Below, in pieces: positions 8,100 through 17,679 of a stretch of DNA of 64,000 nt (position 1 is its first letter; every line of letters begins with the position of its first letter). This DNA comes from JAFDBW01 sp963825575 (GTDB lineage: Bacteria; Desulfobacterota; Desulfuromonadia; Desulfuromonadales; BM103). The DNA lies in the NCBI GenBank assembly GCA_963825575.1, contig CAWGUB010000030.1:49061-113060 (forward strand), in the 5' to 3' direction. The notes beneath the pieces were generated by a model, which had not been told where the DNA came from, did not search any database, and saw only the letters and a program-made list of their open reading frames with translations. Made by a program: the position numbers and the translations under genes.

Positions 8100-10394
8100 T
8101 CAAACGGTTGGAACGTGTTCCGCACGACCAGCCGCAGCCGGTCCCGGCTGAACCACCGGCAGTGTGACGATGAATCGGGCCCCCTTTTCCACATTGATTA
8201 CTTCAATTTCACCGTGGTGATGAGCAATTATCCGGTGGGAGATTGAAAGGCCCAGACCCGTTCCCTTGGCGAAGGTCGAGAAAAACGGGTTGAACATGTT
8301 GCGCATGACTTCCGGACTGATTCCTCCACCGGTGTCTTCTATCTCGACCGACACCGCCTTCTCGCCTCGGAGAGAGCCGACTTTGGCCCTGATCGTTACA
8401 ACTCCACGACCTTTTATGACCTGACGTGCATTGATCATCAGGTTGAGAAAGACCTGTCGCAGTTGTCGATGATCACCGACAATCATCGGCAAGCCCGCCT
8501 GCATTTCTGTGATTATATCGATCGACTGTTTCCGGCATTGGTCATATTCAAGGTCGAGGACCTCCTGCAGTACATCCGCGATGCTGCAGCTGTCGAGACA
8601 CACCAGCTGCCTCTTGCTGAAAGAGAGGATATTGTCAAGCATTTCCTCCATACGCCTGACTTCGCGGGCAATTATACCGGCGTATTCATTGGCCTTCGGG
8701 TCCATGAGGTCCTGGCGGTTCAGGCGCTGGGCAAACCCGCCGATTGAAACCAGTGGGTTTCGCAGCTCATGGGCAACCTGGGCGGCCATTTCACCAAGCA
8801 CAGCCATCTTTTCACCATGGATCAGCTGTTCCTGCACATCCCGCAGGTTATCATGAGCCATTTCCAGCCGCTTGACCAGGCTGGCATTGTCGAAAGCCGA
8901 GCCGGCCTGATTGGCAAAAAGCTCCAGAAAATGCCTGCGCTGAGGGGTTATCTCGCCCTGCGTCAGATGGTTGTCAACCAACAGGATTCCCATGATCTGT
9001 TCCCGGCCAACCAGTGGGGCACAGGCATAAGGCCCGAGTTCGAGAGTATCGGATAGTTGCCGGCCTCCGGCCGGTTCATTATCAGGATGCTGCACCAGCA
9101 CCACCCGGTTTTGCAGAAAAGCCCTTGCCAAGGCGTTATCCTGCCCATCGAGGGGCAACCTCTGTTTGACAACCTTCTGGTTGTAAACCGTTTTCCGTTG
9201 AGCTTCGCGGGCCTCTTCATCAAGCTCTAAATTCTCCCTTGTCAGCTGTTCACCGGCATCCGAAAGGGCCAGAGACGCCATCTCCTGGGTCACCCCCAAC
9301 ATCCCCTGCAGCATCCCGGTACGACGATTGACGGTAAACAGTGTTGCTCTCTCGAAGCAACCCGCTCCTACACTGGTTGCCGCAGACAGAGTCAGGTGCG
9401 AGAGCTCATCCAGATTGAGCGTACTGTGCATCATGCGTGACATCCGGTACAGGATCGTGGTCTCACGGTTGACCATTTCCTGCTGTTTTTCAGCTTCCAG
9501 CCTCCTGCTCAACTCTTTGTTCAACTCGGTGTAGGATTGGCTCATCTCCCGGAAAAGAGTCGTAAAAGGTGATCGGAGAGAGCCTTCGACAAGAGCCATA
9601 TAAGCCAAAACGACACTGCCCAGTTTGAAGTAGTGGCCGAGGAAGTTAAAAAATCCATAGACATCTGCGTAGAGGGAAAATATCAGTTCTGAGACAACAC
9701 TCATGCCGATCGAGACCATCAGCAGAGAGGTAAGCTGTTGATTGAGGTGCTTGCCCCGCACATACAGGAAGATCGCAGCGAGCAGGAGCAGGCCGATGAT
9801 CGCATATTCGGAGTAGATCTTGAAAGGTGTCAGCCCCACGCCCTCTATGTAGCAGGAAGGGAACAGGCCCAACGGCCAGACCAGCGCCACGAGTGAACCG
9901 GCCCCGATCAGGAATGACAGTAGCCAGATTTTTGCCGAACAGATTTCTTTCCGCCCCAGGCTGAAAATTGCACAGAAAAAAGCACTCGCCCCGACCGTTC
10001 TCGCAATCAGCCAAAATTGTGCCGCCGTATCCGCTCCGGCCCCCGGGAGGACCTGCATCCCCCTGTACGAGAAGGTGTGCAGCAGATCGACCATACCGGT
10101 CAAAAGGAAACCGACCGCGAGGATTACGAAAAACTGGCTGTGCACCAGGCGTCTGGTATTCCAGCCGATCAGGAAGACGGATGTCAAAAGAATGACGCTG
10201 AAAACCCCTATCAGGGTGTGGGTCAGCAGGTAGTTATACCGCCCGAGGAAAAACAGCAAAAGGCCGGCGAGCAGAAAAACTGCCAGACCGGCCCTGAGAG
10301 ATAAGCGCGTAAATTTTACCGACAGATCAGTGTCGGATTGGTGCGGCAATGTTGTCTGGTTCTGGCTGTGAAGATCAGATTGTTCGTCCGGCAT
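8100..10394 (-). CDS. Membrane sensor histidine kinase: MASE3, GAF, HisKA, HATPase
   Basis: About 764 residues. The N-terminal 270 residues form a seven-helix MASE3 sensor with the hallmark LLHTFSYRGM. A coiled linker follows, then a GAF domain (about 320-480). The kinase core has H-box VAHELRNPLVSIGG, N-box NLMINARQVIKG, G1 DTGGGIS and G2 GTGLGLSIS. No receiver or DNA-binding domain is attached and no response regulator is adjacent, so it is an orphan kinase. The start at 10394 is chosen because GGGAG lies seven bases upstream; an ATG two codons earlier lacks spacing. It follows dksA on the same strand. Confidence 0.88.
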   Translation of the reverse strand: MPDEQSDLHSQNQTTLPHQSDTDLSVKFTRLSLRAGLAVFLLAGLLLFFLGRYNYLLTHTLIGVFSVILLTSVFLIGWNTRRLVHSQFFVILAVGFLLTGMVDLLHTFSYRGMQVLPGAGADTAAQFWLIARTVGASAFFCAIFSLGRKEICSAKIWLLSFLIGAGSLVALVWPLGLFPSCYIEGVGLTPFKIYSEYAIIGLLLLAAIFLYVRGKHLNQQLTSLLMVSIGMSVVSELIFSLYADVYGFFNFLGHYFKLGSVVLAYMALVEGSLRSPFTTLFREMSQSYTELNKELSRRLEAEKQQEMVNRETTILYRMSRMMHSTLNLDELSHLTLSAATSVGAGCFERATLFTVNRRTGMLQGMLGVTQEMASLALSDAGEQLTRENLELDEEAREAQRKTVYNQKVVKQRLPLDGQDNALARAFLQNRVVLVQHPDNEPAGGRQLSDTLELGPYACAPLVGREQIMGILLVDNHLTQGEITPQRRHFLELFANQAGSAFDNASLVKRLEMAHDNLRDVQEQLIHGEKMAVLGEMAAQVAHELRNPLVSIGGFAQRLNRQDLMDPKANEYAGIIAREVRRMEEMLDNILSFSKRQLVCLDSCSIADVLQEVLDLEYDQCRKQSIDIITEMQAGLPMIVGDHRQLRQVFLNLMINARQVIKGRGVVTIRAKVGSLRGEKAVSVEIEDTGGGISPEVMRNMFNPFFSTFAKGTGLGLSISHRIIAHHHGEIEVINVEKGARFIVTLPVVQPGPAAAGRAEHVPTV

Positions 10395-10430
10395 GACCAT
10401 CTCCCGCCTGCCGGCAAAGACCGAAACAAA

Positions 10431-10787
10431 TCAGCCGATCTTTTCCTGACGCTCCTGTTCAGTCTTGCACTCGATGCACAAGGTAGTGACCGGGCGGGCT
10501 TTGAGCCGCGCCTCGCCGATCTGGTCACCGCAATCTTCACATTCGCCGAACTCACCGGAATCGATACGGTCGAGCGCTTCGCGGATCTTGACAATCAGTT
10601 TGCGTTCGCGATCACGGATGCGCAATTCAAAATTGCGGTCAGATTCCAGCGAGGCCCGATCGGTGGGGTCGGGAAAATTGGTCTTTTCATCCGTCATCTC
10701 GGAGACCGTCTTGTCTGCCTCACGGAGCAACTGGTCCATCTGCCCCTGAAGCAATTGACGAAACTCCTCCAACTTCTCTTTTTTCAT
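10431..10787 (-). CDS. dksA: RNA polymerase-binding transcription factor, DksA/TraR family
   Basis: 118 residues. A coiled-coil N-terminal half (EKLEEFRQLLQGQMDQLL) carries an acidic tip region containing DPTDRASLESDR. A C4-type zinc finger follows (CEDCGD, then CIECK). DksA binds the secondary channel of RNA polymerase and mediates the ppGpp response. The start at 10787 is preceded by GAGGAG at eight bases; the TTG-initiated longer frame would place that site inside the gene. Family members of this size sit among several paralogues in deltaproteobacteria, so strict DksA orthology is not certain. Confidence 0.88.
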   Translation of the reverse strand: MKKEKLEEFRQLLQGQMDQLLREADKTVSEMTDEKTNFPDPTDRASLESDRNFELRIRDRERKLIVKIREALDRIDSGEFGECEDCGDQIGEARLKARPVTTLCIECKTEQERQEKIG

Positions 10788-10867
10788 AAGAAAACTCCTC
10801 AAACGACAACGGGCACAAATTAAATGAAATTGACCGTCAAGTCAACCTAAATACCCGTCTCCTCCGC

Positions 10868-11389
10868 TTACGTTCTGAACTGGGCCAGCAGGATATAGGC
10901 CAGAGCAATAACGGCGAACCATGCCGTGAAGACGTCCGCCTGCCTGAGCGGTGGCTGTTTCGCAAGTTGTTCGGTCTCATCCGTGACCGTTCCACCCGGT
11001 ACCGACTCGATCAGACAGCTGAGCAAAGCCGGGAAATCCCCGTATGAATTGGATATAATCAGAAAATCATCGTCACCGGCGACCAGGGTCATGAAAACCC
11101 GGTTGCGCACCCGGACCGTCTCCAGGCTCGTGACATCGGCAAAACGCATCCGGCGCTGCCGGAAGAGGCGATAAGCCGTGATTTCTTCTGCGTTGATGAC
11201 CAGTCGCCGACGCGCACTTTCGACAAAGAGTACAGCCAGCGGCATGATCAGGCCGGCCAGGATAATTGCCTTGGCGATCGGCTGGCCCTGCAGAAGACAG
11301 ACAACCAGCAGGGCAACGGTGAGGGCAATCAGCAGACCCATCGGCAAGACAAAAGCGCGCCGGATAACGAATGTCCGTTGCTGGGCCAC
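10868..11389 (-). CDS. PH-domain (bPH-type) membrane protein
   Basis: 173 residues with two hydrophobic segments near the N-terminus (about 13-33 and 37-53). A domain with the pattern INAEEITAYRLFRQRRMRFADVTSLE then follows, typical of bacterial PH (YdbT/DUF304-like) domains, and there is a final hydrophobic segment (about 155-170). Function is unknown; such proteins are usually cytosolic-facing membrane modules. The GTG start overlaps the moaC stop by one base (TAGTG), which indicates translational coupling. Confidence 0.65.
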   Translation of the reverse strand: MAQQRTFVIRRAFVLPMGLLIALTVALLVVCLLQGQPIAKAIILAGLIMPLAVLFVESARRRLVINAEEITAYRLFRQRRMRFADVTSLETVRVRNRVFMTLVAGDDDFLIISNSYGDFPALLSCLIESVPGGTVTDETEQLAKQPPLRQADVFTAWFAVIALAYILLAQFRT

Positions 11390-11880
11390 TAAGCCGGCTC
11401 CTCCGGGTTGATGAAATGACCACTGCGGCCGCCCTGTTTCTCCGTCAGGCGAATATGGCCGATCATCATGGTTTTATCCACGGCCTTGCACATATCGTAA
11501 ATTGTCAATGCGGCAACCGACACCGCCGTCAGCGCCTCCATTTCGACTCCGGTCTGGCCGTTTACCCTGACCGTTGCCTTGATCTTCACCAGTGACTTTT
11601 GCGTATCGTGAGTGAAATCAACCTCGACGCTGTTGATCATCAGAGGATGACAGAGGGGGATCAGATCAGGGGTCTTCTTGGCCGCCATGATGCCGGCCAA
11701 CCGGGCGACATCAAGCACGTCACCTTTTTCAATCCGCTGGTCGAGGATACGGGTGAGCGTTTCCGGCTGCATCAGTACTTCGCCACACGCCACGGCAACC
11801 CTGCGGGTGCTCTCCTTGTCACCGACATCAACCATGATCGCCTTGCCCTCTTGATTGAAATGACTCAACTTTTCCGCCAC
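11389..11880 (-). CDS. moaC: Cyclic pyranopterin monophosphate synthase MoaC
   Basis: Converts the MoaA product 3',8-cyclo-GTP to cyclic pyranopterin monophosphate in molybdopterin synthesis. The family core LIPLCHPLMINSVEV (about 72-86) and the C-terminal block GVEMEALTAVSVAALTIYDM with KTMMIG and the GG-SG end are intact. I choose the GTG at 11880, giving MAEKLSHFNQEGKA, because GGAG sits five bases before it; a TTG five codons earlier is the alternative. The last base overlaps the PH-domain gene. No other moa gene is in the window. Confidence 0.93.
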   Translation of the reverse strand: MAEKLSHFNQEGKAIMVDVGDKESTRRVAVACGEVLMQPETLTRILDQRIEKGDVLDVARLAGIMAAKKTPDLIPLCHPLMINSVEVDFTHDTQKSLVKIKATVRVNGQTGVEMEALTAVSVAALTIYDMCKAVDKTMMIGHIRLTEKQGGRSGHFINPEEPA

Positions 11881-11895
11881 GTTAACTCCGTTCAA

Positions 11896-11964
11896 AGATC
11901 GGGTCAGGGGCGAGGGGAAAGGGGAAAGAAACTCACTTACCCCTATCCACTTACCTCTTTCTTT
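11896..11964. repeat. G/C-tract junction repeat between moaC and radA
   Basis: The short gap holds GGGGCGAGGGGAAAGGGGAAAG on the plus strand, then pyrimidine-rich CTTACCCCTATCCACTTACC. Skewed purine/pyrimidine words like these recur at other junctions (2125, 4025, 35082). It may be a further member of the dispersed repeat group. Confidence 0.45.
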
Positions 11965-13323
11965 TTACCTGAATAAATCTTCCAATGCCTCCGCAGCACT
12001 ACGTACGCCGACCAACTCGATACCCTTCGGTTTATCGAGGGTTTTCAGATTGCCGGCGGGCAACAAGCAGCGGTTGAAACCGAGTCGGGCAGCCTCCTTA
12101 ACGCGCAGTTCCGGGTGTGAGACAGCCCGCACTTCACCTGCCAGGCCGATCTCGCCGAACAGCACCGTGCGCTCATCGATCGGACGGTTGAGGTGACTCG
12201 AGGCCAGTGCCACAACCACGCCAAGATCAACCGCAGGTTCCGCAATGCGGACTCCACCGGCAACATTGACAAATATGTCCTGGGCCAGCATGGCATAGCC
12301 GACTTTCTTCTCCAGTACGGCAACCAGCAGGGAGATCCGGTTGGAGTCGATCCCCATCGCCTTGCGCTGGGGATTGCCGTAGGCGGCCCCTGAAACCAAC
12401 GCCTGAATTTCCACCAGGATCGGCCGGGTTCCTTCAATAGCCGGCACGACGACGCTACCCGCAGCATCCTCAGGACGTTCCGCCAGGAAAAGTTCCGAAG
12501 GATTTGGCACTTCGTTCAGACCGACATCCTTCATCTCGAACACACCGATTTCATTGGTCGAACCGAAACGGTTTTTAACCGCCCGGAGGATCCGGTAGGG
12601 GTGTCCGGCGTCACCTTCAAAGTAGAGGACCGTGTCCACCATGTGCTCAAGCACGCGCGGCCCGGCAATCGATCCGTCTTTGGTTACATGGCCGACGATA
12701 AAGGTCGGCAGCCCCTCGCCCTTGGCCAGGTGCATGAGCCGCCCGGCGCATTCACGCACCTGGCTGACGCTCCCGGGTGCCGACTCGAGCGCCGCGGTAA
12801 AGACCGTCTGGATCGAATCGACGACCAGAAAAGCCGGCTTCAGCTCCCGGACCCGTTCGAGAACCGCTTCCAGGGAAGTCTCAGCAAGGAGATAGAGGTC
12901 CTCAGCCACGACATCGAGGCGGCCGGCACGCAGCTTGACCTGACGGGTCGACTCTTCGGCAGTCACATAGAGGACTGGCCCGCAACGGGTCCAACTTCCG
13001 GCAGCCTGCAACAACAGGGTCGACTTGCCGATCCCCGGATCACCACCGATCAGGGTGAAGGACCCTGGCACCACGCCGCCACCGAGGACCCGGTCGAATT
13101 CGGCGATGCCACAGTGCAGACGATCCTCGTCGGAGGCCGAAACTTCTGCCAGCCGAACCGGCGTGCTCTCGGAACGCAGAGGAACCGTCCGGCCGCCCTT
13201 CTTGGCGACGGTCACGGTCTCTTCCACCAGGGTATTCCACTGGTTGCAGTCTGGGCATTTGCCGAGCCACTTGGGACTCTGCATACCGCACTGCTGACAA
13301 CTGTAGATGGTTTTCTGTTTCAA
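11965..13323 (-). CDS. radA: DNA repair protein RadA
   Basis: 452 residues, the usual length. It begins with a C4 zinc motif (CQQCG, then CPDC). A RecA-type ATPase follows with Walker A GGDPGIGKST (about 92-101) and the RadA-specific KNRFGS motif. The C-terminal domain resembles the Lon protease fold (GNPQRKAMGIDSNRISLL). RadA is a hexameric helicase that extends recombination intermediates. The gene leads a minus-strand run radA-moaC-PH-dksA-kinase. Confidence 0.95.
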   Translation of the reverse strand: MKQKTIYSCQQCGMQSPKWLGKCPDCNQWNTLVEETVTVAKKGGRTVPLRSESTPVRLAEVSASDEDRLHCGIAEFDRVLGGGVVPGSFTLIGGDPGIGKSTLLLQAAGSWTRCGPVLYVTAEESTRQVKLRAGRLDVVAEDLYLLAETSLEAVLERVRELKPAFLVVDSIQTVFTAALESAPGSVSQVRECAGRLMHLAKGEGLPTFIVGHVTKDGSIAGPRVLEHMVDTVLYFEGDAGHPYRILRAVKNRFGSTNEIGVFEMKDVGLNEVPNPSELFLAERPEDAAGSVVVPAIEGTRPILVEIQALVSGAAYGNPQRKAMGIDSNRISLLVAVLEKKVGYAMLAQDIFVNVAGGVRIAEPAVDLGVVVALASSHLNRPIDERTVLFGEIGLAGEVRAVSHPELRVKEAARLGFNRCLLPAGNLKTLDKPKGIELVGVRSAAEALEDLFR

Positions 13324-13454
13324 ATAAGCCTCTGCAGATAATTTGGTAGGTCATTCTAGGCTGACCGGTTCGGACTGTCAACGATCAGCACCATTAACTT
13401 GCAACGCAACGTCGGAACAACCTACAATGAAGAGCTAACAGCTGGAGGCACCAA

Positions 13455-14720
13455 TTGAGCCATCTCTCACTTAAATACGGTTCATCAGTCATATCGGCAG
13501 ACCTGGTGGCACGAACCCTATCGACAAAAACCTTGCCGGACCTCCCTGACAGGGTCGGGGAGGTCCACAGAGCACTGGCTAAGCCGCTCGGGACACCGCC
13601 GCTGACTGAGGTCGTCGCTCCCGGTGAGCAGGTGGTCATCGTCACCTCCGACATTACCCGCTACACCGGCAGCGAAATCTACCTGCCGATCCTGGTCGAA
13701 GAACTGAACCGTTGCGGTATCGACGACGACCATATTGATATTGTTATCGCACTCGGCATCCATCGCAAGCAGACGCAGAGAGAACACCGAAAAATCCTTG
13801 GCTCACTTTATGGCCGGATCGCGGTGTCCGATCATGAATGTGACAACCCGGCACAGTTGGTCGATCTTGGCCAGACGTCATCCGGCCTGCCGGTCCAGAT
13901 CAACCGGCGCGTCGTCGAGGCCGACCGGGTGATCGTCACCGGCACCATCGGCCTGCATTATTTTGCCGGCTTCGGCGGTGGGCGTAAAAGCCTGGTCCCA
14001 GGCGTCGCCAGCCGAGAGACCTGCATGGCCACCCACTTTGCCATATTCAACCCGCCGGAGCTGGGCGGCCGCAATCCACAAGCCTGCACGGCAAACCTCG
14101 ACGGCAACCCGGTGCACCAGGCGATTCTTGAAGCGGCACAGATGGTCAAGCCGGATTTTATTCTGAACACTGTGCTCACGGCGGAGAAACAGATTGCCAG
14201 AGTCTTTTGCGGGGGGCTGGAAGAGGCGCATCTGGCCGGCTGTGAGCTGGCGAAGGACCTCTACACTGCGCCCCTGGCGCAGGCGGCAGACCTGGCGATC
14301 GTCTCATGCGGCGGGCATCCCAAGGACATCAACTTCATCCAGGCTCACAAGGCGCTCGACTATGGAGTGCATGCTGTCAAACCCGGCGGGACGGTGATTC
14401 TCCTCGCCGCCTGCCCGGACGGGTTCGGCAACGCCAGCTTCTTCGACTGGTTCAATTACGAGGATCTGGATATCTTCGAGAAGGCCCTGCGCAGCCGATA
14501 CGAGATCAACGGCCAGACCGCCTGGTCGACCCTGAGCAAGGCTCGAACCTGGCGGGTCATCCTGATCAGCGAGTTCACCCGCGAACAGACCGAAAAAATG
14601 GGCATGGAAAAAGCCGTAACCCTTGACGAAGCGTTGCAGATGGCTTACAACCAGCTGCCGGAGAATCCGGAGATCGTGGCGATCCCGGATGGCGGGACAA
14701 TTTTACCTGTTATATTGTGA
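13455..14720 (+). CDS. larA: Nickel-pincer lactate racemase family protein LarA
   Basis: 421 residues. The core GLHYFAGFGGGRKSLVPG carries H168 and K178, followed by H194. Their spacing (10 and 16) equals that of H174, K184 and H200 in Lactiplantibacillus plantarum LarA, where K184 tethers the pincer cofactor and H200 binds nickel. H103 matches H108. LarA interconverts L- and D-lactate; some relatives act on other 2-hydroxyacids. The TTG start is supported by GGAGG six bases upstream. The following glcD-glcF pair fits a D-lactate oxidase. Cofactor genes larB, larC and larE are not in this window. Confidence 0.88.
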   Translation: MSHLSLKYGSSVISADLVARTLSTKTLPDLPDRVGEVHRALAKPLGTPPLTEVVAPGEQVVIVTSDITRYTGSEIYLPILVEELNRCGIDDDHIDIVIALGIHRKQTQREHRKILGSLYGRIAVSDHECDNPAQLVDLGQTSSGLPVQINRRVVEADRVIVTGTIGLHYFAGFGGGRKSLVPGVASRETCMATHFAIFNPPELGGRNPQACTANLDGNPVHQAILEAAQMVKPDFILNTVLTAEKQIARVFCGGLEEAHLAGCELAKDLYTAPLAQAADLAIVSCGGHPKDINFIQAHKALDYGVHAVKPGGTVILLAACPDGFGNASFFDWFNYEDLDIFEKALRSRYEINGQTAWSTLSKARTWRVILISEFTREQTEKMGMEKAVTLDEALQMAYNQLPENPEIVAIPDGGTILPVIL

Positions 14721-14737
14721 ACAGTTAGATAAGAACA

Positions 14738-14817
14738 GGCCGCCAAGGCACTAAGACACGAAGAAGCAACCACTTTTGCAAAGACTCATCTTGGTGACTT
14801 TGCGTCTTAGTGGCTAA
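14738..14817. repeat. Imperfect inverted 'CACTAAGAC' junction repeat
   Basis: GCCAAGGCACTAAGACACG on the left is answered by CTTTGCGTCTTAGTGGC on the right, about 30 bases apart. The words GCGTCTTAG and CACTAAGAC recur at 46330. The element fills the gap between larA and glcD and could fold into a hairpin in the transcript. Confidence 0.65.
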
Positions 14818-14849
14818 CAAGATACAGCGTGACTGCAAAGGCGAGAAAC

Positions 14850-16256
14850 ATGCTTTCTGAACAAATCATAAACAAACTGAAGTCGATCGTCGGCAAGGAC
14901 AACGTCTTCACCAGCAAGGCCGACCGGATCTGCTACTCCTATGACGCCACCCAGCAGAGTTTTCTCCCAGACGCGGTTGTTCATCCCAGTTCGACCGACG
15001 AGATCAGCCGCATCATGAAGCTGGCCAACCACGAAAAGGTCCCGGTTTTCCCGCGTGGCGCCGGCAGCGGCTTCACCGGCGGCAGCCTGCCGACCCTGGG
15101 CGGCATCGTCCTCTGCACCGAACGGATGGACCGCATCCTGGAGATCGACGAAGAGAACCTGATCGCCACCGTCGAACCGGGTGTGATCACCGAGCAGTTC
15201 CAAAAGGCGGTGGAAAAGGTCGGCCTTTTCTACCCTCCCGATCCAGCCTCGCTGAAGTTTTCGACGCTGGGCGGCAACGTCGCCGAGTGTGCCGGAGGGC
15301 CACGATGCGTCAAATACGGAGTGACCAAGGATTTCATCATCGGTCTTGAAATTGTCACCCCCACGGGGGACGTCATGACCACCGGCGGTCCGACCATGAA
15401 GGGTGTGGTCGGTTACGACCTGACCAAGCTGCTCTGCGGTTCAGAAGGGACCCTCGGCATCATCACCCGCATCGTCATCAAGCTGTTGCCGCTGCCGGAA
15501 GCGAAAAAGACCATGATGGTGCTGTTCGATTCGATTGACGGGGCTGCTCGCGCAGTGTCGACAATCATTCGCGACAAGATCATCCCGACGACCCTCGAGT
15601 TCATGGACGGCCGGACCCTTGACTGCGTGCGCCAGGCCACCGATCTCGAGGTCCCCGAAGGCGCCCGGGCGGTGTTGATCATCGAAGTCGACGGCGACCG
15701 TGAATTCCTTGACAAACAGGCCGCGCGGATCGCAGAGATCATCAAACCGCTTGGCGTGGTTGAGACTCGCATCGCTACGACCCCGGAAGAGAGCGAAGCG
15801 CTCTGGCAGATCCGCCGCTCGGTATCCGCCAGTTTGCGCAAGGTCAACCCTGACAAGTACAACGAGGACATCTGCGTGCCACGCAGCAAGGTACCGGAGA
15901 TGATCCGCAAGGTCGACGCCATCTCCGAGAAATATGCCATTCCGATCGTCAACTTCGGCCATGCCGGCGACGGCAACATCCATGTCAACATCATGGTCAA
16001 CAAGAAGCTTGCCGGGGACACCCTTAAGGCCGAAGGCGCCATCCGCGACGTCTTCAAGGCCGCCCTCGAACTGGGTGGGACCATGAGCGGTGAACATGGT
16101 GTTGGCATCGCCAAGGCGCCTTACATCCCACTCGAGATCACCCCGATCGCCGCCGACTACATGAAAGCAATCAAGCGGGCACTTGACCCTAACAACATAC
16201 TCAATCCAGGGAAAATTTTCCTCGACGAGGAAGATCCCGTAGAGGGTGGCGAGTAA
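14850..16256 (+). CDS. FAD-linked 2-hydroxyacid (probable D-lactate/glycolate) dehydrogenase, GlcD type
   Basis: 468 residues. The FAD-binding PCMH domain is clear (FPRGAGSGFTGGSLP at about 65-79, TLGGNVAECAGGP at about 140-152). The C-terminal FAD-oxidase domain ends with NFGHAGDGNIHVNIM and SGEHGVG, both family hallmarks. Start at 14850 follows AAGGCGAG; a GTG seven codons earlier also exists. Enzymes of this class oxidise D-lactate or glycolate and pass electrons to a GlcF-like partner, which is the next gene. Placement after larA favours lactate as the substrate. Confidence 0.9.
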   Translation: MLSEQIINKLKSIVGKDNVFTSKADRICYSYDATQQSFLPDAVVHPSSTDEISRIMKLANHEKVPVFPRGAGSGFTGGSLPTLGGIVLCTERMDRILEIDEENLIATVEPGVITEQFQKAVEKVGLFYPPDPASLKFSTLGGNVAECAGGPRCVKYGVTKDFIIGLEIVTPTGDVMTTGGPTMKGVVGYDLTKLLCGSEGTLGIITRIVIKLLPLPEAKKTMMVLFDSIDGAARAVSTIIRDKIIPTTLEFMDGRTLDCVRQATDLEVPEGARAVLIIEVDGDREFLDKQAARIAEIIKPLGVVETRIATTPEESEALWQIRRSVSASLRKVNPDKYNEDICVPRSKVPEMIRKVDAISEKYAIPIVNFGHAGDGNIHVNIMVNKKLAGDTLKAEGAIRDVFKAALELGGTMSGEHGVGIAKAPYIPLEITPIAADYMKAIKRALDPNNILNPGKIFLDEEDPVEGGE

Positions 16257-16311
16257 CGCGTAGCGAGAAGGGCTGCTTCTCAAGCTTTCCGCGTCTCGCG
16301 CCACGGAACAT
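16257..16311. repeat. 'CGCGTCTCGCG' junction repeat
   Basis: Contains ACGCGTAGCGAGAAGG and CCGCGTCTCGCGCC. The same CGTCTCGC word occurs between hypB and hypC (33710-33752). It probably belongs to a second dispersed repeat family. The start of glcF lies at its end. Confidence 0.45.
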
Positions 16312-17571
16312 ATGGCAAAGCTGAAAACACTCGAAGATTACCGCGAAGAGATTGACAACTGCGTGAAGTGCGGCGCTTGCCGTGCCCATTGTCCGGTGTT
16401 TGTCGCCGACAAACGTGAAGGTCGGGTCGCCCGGGGGAAAATTGCCCTGGCCAACGCGGTTCTGGAAGGGGAAGTCGCTTTTGAACAGAAGGTACTGGAA
16501 GATATGAGCCAGTGCCTGCTCTGCGGCAGCTGCTGCGCGGGCTGCCCCAACAAGGTCCACACGGAAGAGATCGTAGCCGCCACGCGACGCCGGATTGCCG
16601 AGCAGCGGGGCCTTTCGACCTTCGGCAAGGGTGTGGCCGCCGTGTTGGGTCGGCCGAAACTGATGAACCTGCTGGCCAAGTCCGGCGGCACCCTGTCAAA
16701 CCTGATCTTCAGGAAACTGCCAGAAGACAGCGGTTTGCGTCTGCGCTTCCCGGCTCCCTACCTCGAAGCGGACCGCACCCTGCCGCCGATCACCGCCAAA
16801 CCGTTTCGCGAAAGGGTTCCTGAGATCATCCCCGGCGAAGCTGGACAGCCGACCGTCCTGTTCTTCACCGGCTGCGGCATCAACTACATGTACCCTGCGG
16901 TCGGCGAAGCCTTTCTCAAGGCCCTGAAGTTTCTCGGTGTGACAGTCATCATTCCCAAGGACCAGGCCTGCTGCGGCCTGCCGGCAGTCAGCGCCGGAGC
17001 GACCAAGACGATCGAAAAACTTGCCGAGCAGAACCTCGCTGCGATCAGTCGTTACAAGGTTGATCACATTGTCACCGCCTGTGCTTCTTGCAATGCCGGC
17101 CTCGGCGACATCTACGCAGGGATGGGCGATGAGTTCAACGACCTGTCGGCCAAAACGATCGACATCTTTGTTTTCCTCGCCAATCATGGCTTGCCGGAGA
17201 AACTCGCAGCACTACCGAAAACCGACAAACCGATCAAGGTGACTTACCACGATCCCTGTCACCTGCGTAACCGGGGGATCACCCAGGAACCGCGCCAGAT
17301 TCTCAAGGCTCTGCCGCAGGTGGAGTACGTCGAGATGCCCGATGCCGCGACCTGTTGTGGCCTTGGCGGGACCTATTCGGTCTACCATTATGACACCAGC
17401 AAGAAGATCGGCGCCCGCAAGGCGGCTAACATCGCAGCAACCGGGGCGGACCTGGTTGCGACCGACTGCCCAGGCTGCATCATGCAGTTGCAGGACAACA
17501 TCAATCACGCAAAGGGCAAACAACATCCGGTACATATTCTCGAACTGCTGGCTGAGGCCTTACCGGATTAA
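16312..17571 (+). CDS. Iron-sulfur subunit of 2-hydroxyacid oxidase, GlcF/LldE-like
   Basis: 419 residues. Two 4Fe-4S motifs stand near the N-terminus: CVKCGACRAHCP (about 17-28) and CLLCGSCCAGCP (about 67-78). Two CCG domains follow, with CCGLPAVSAG (about 220) and CCGLGGTYSVY (about 345). This is the heterodisulfide-reductase-like electron-transfer subunit that accompanies GlcD-type flavoproteins. It probably feeds lactate electrons to the quinone pool. It is 55 bases downstream of glcD, in one apparent operon. Confidence 0.92.
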   Translation: MAKLKTLEDYREEIDNCVKCGACRAHCPVFVADKREGRVARGKIALANAVLEGEVAFEQKVLEDMSQCLLCGSCCAGCPNKVHTEEIVAATRRRIAEQRGLSTFGKGVAAVLGRPKLMNLLAKSGGTLSNLIFRKLPEDSGLRLRFPAPYLEADRTLPPITAKPFRERVPEIIPGEAGQPTVLFFTGCGINYMYPAVGEAFLKALKFLGVTVIIPKDQACCGLPAVSAGATKTIEKLAEQNLAAISRYKVDHIVTACASCNAGLGDIYAGMGDEFNDLSAKTIDIFVFLANHGLPEKLAALPKTDKPIKVTYHDPCHLRNRGITQEPRQILKALPQVEYVEMPDAATCCGLGGTYSVYHYDTSKKIGARKAANIAATGADLVATDCPGCIMQLQDNINHAKGKQHPVHILELLAEALPD

Positions 17572-17679
17572 CTCAAGAAGCATTTTTCGTTACAGGTTTG
17601 CATGCGTTCATCAACCTGTTAGAATAGCCACGCTTACTAAAATAAACTGCCGGACCATTCCCGCAAGGAGGAAACTATT

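Noticed and set aside
10860..13323. Phage or resistance island
   Set aside because: All genes are standard housekeeping types with similar base composition; there is no integrase or att-like repeat at the nearby tRNA.
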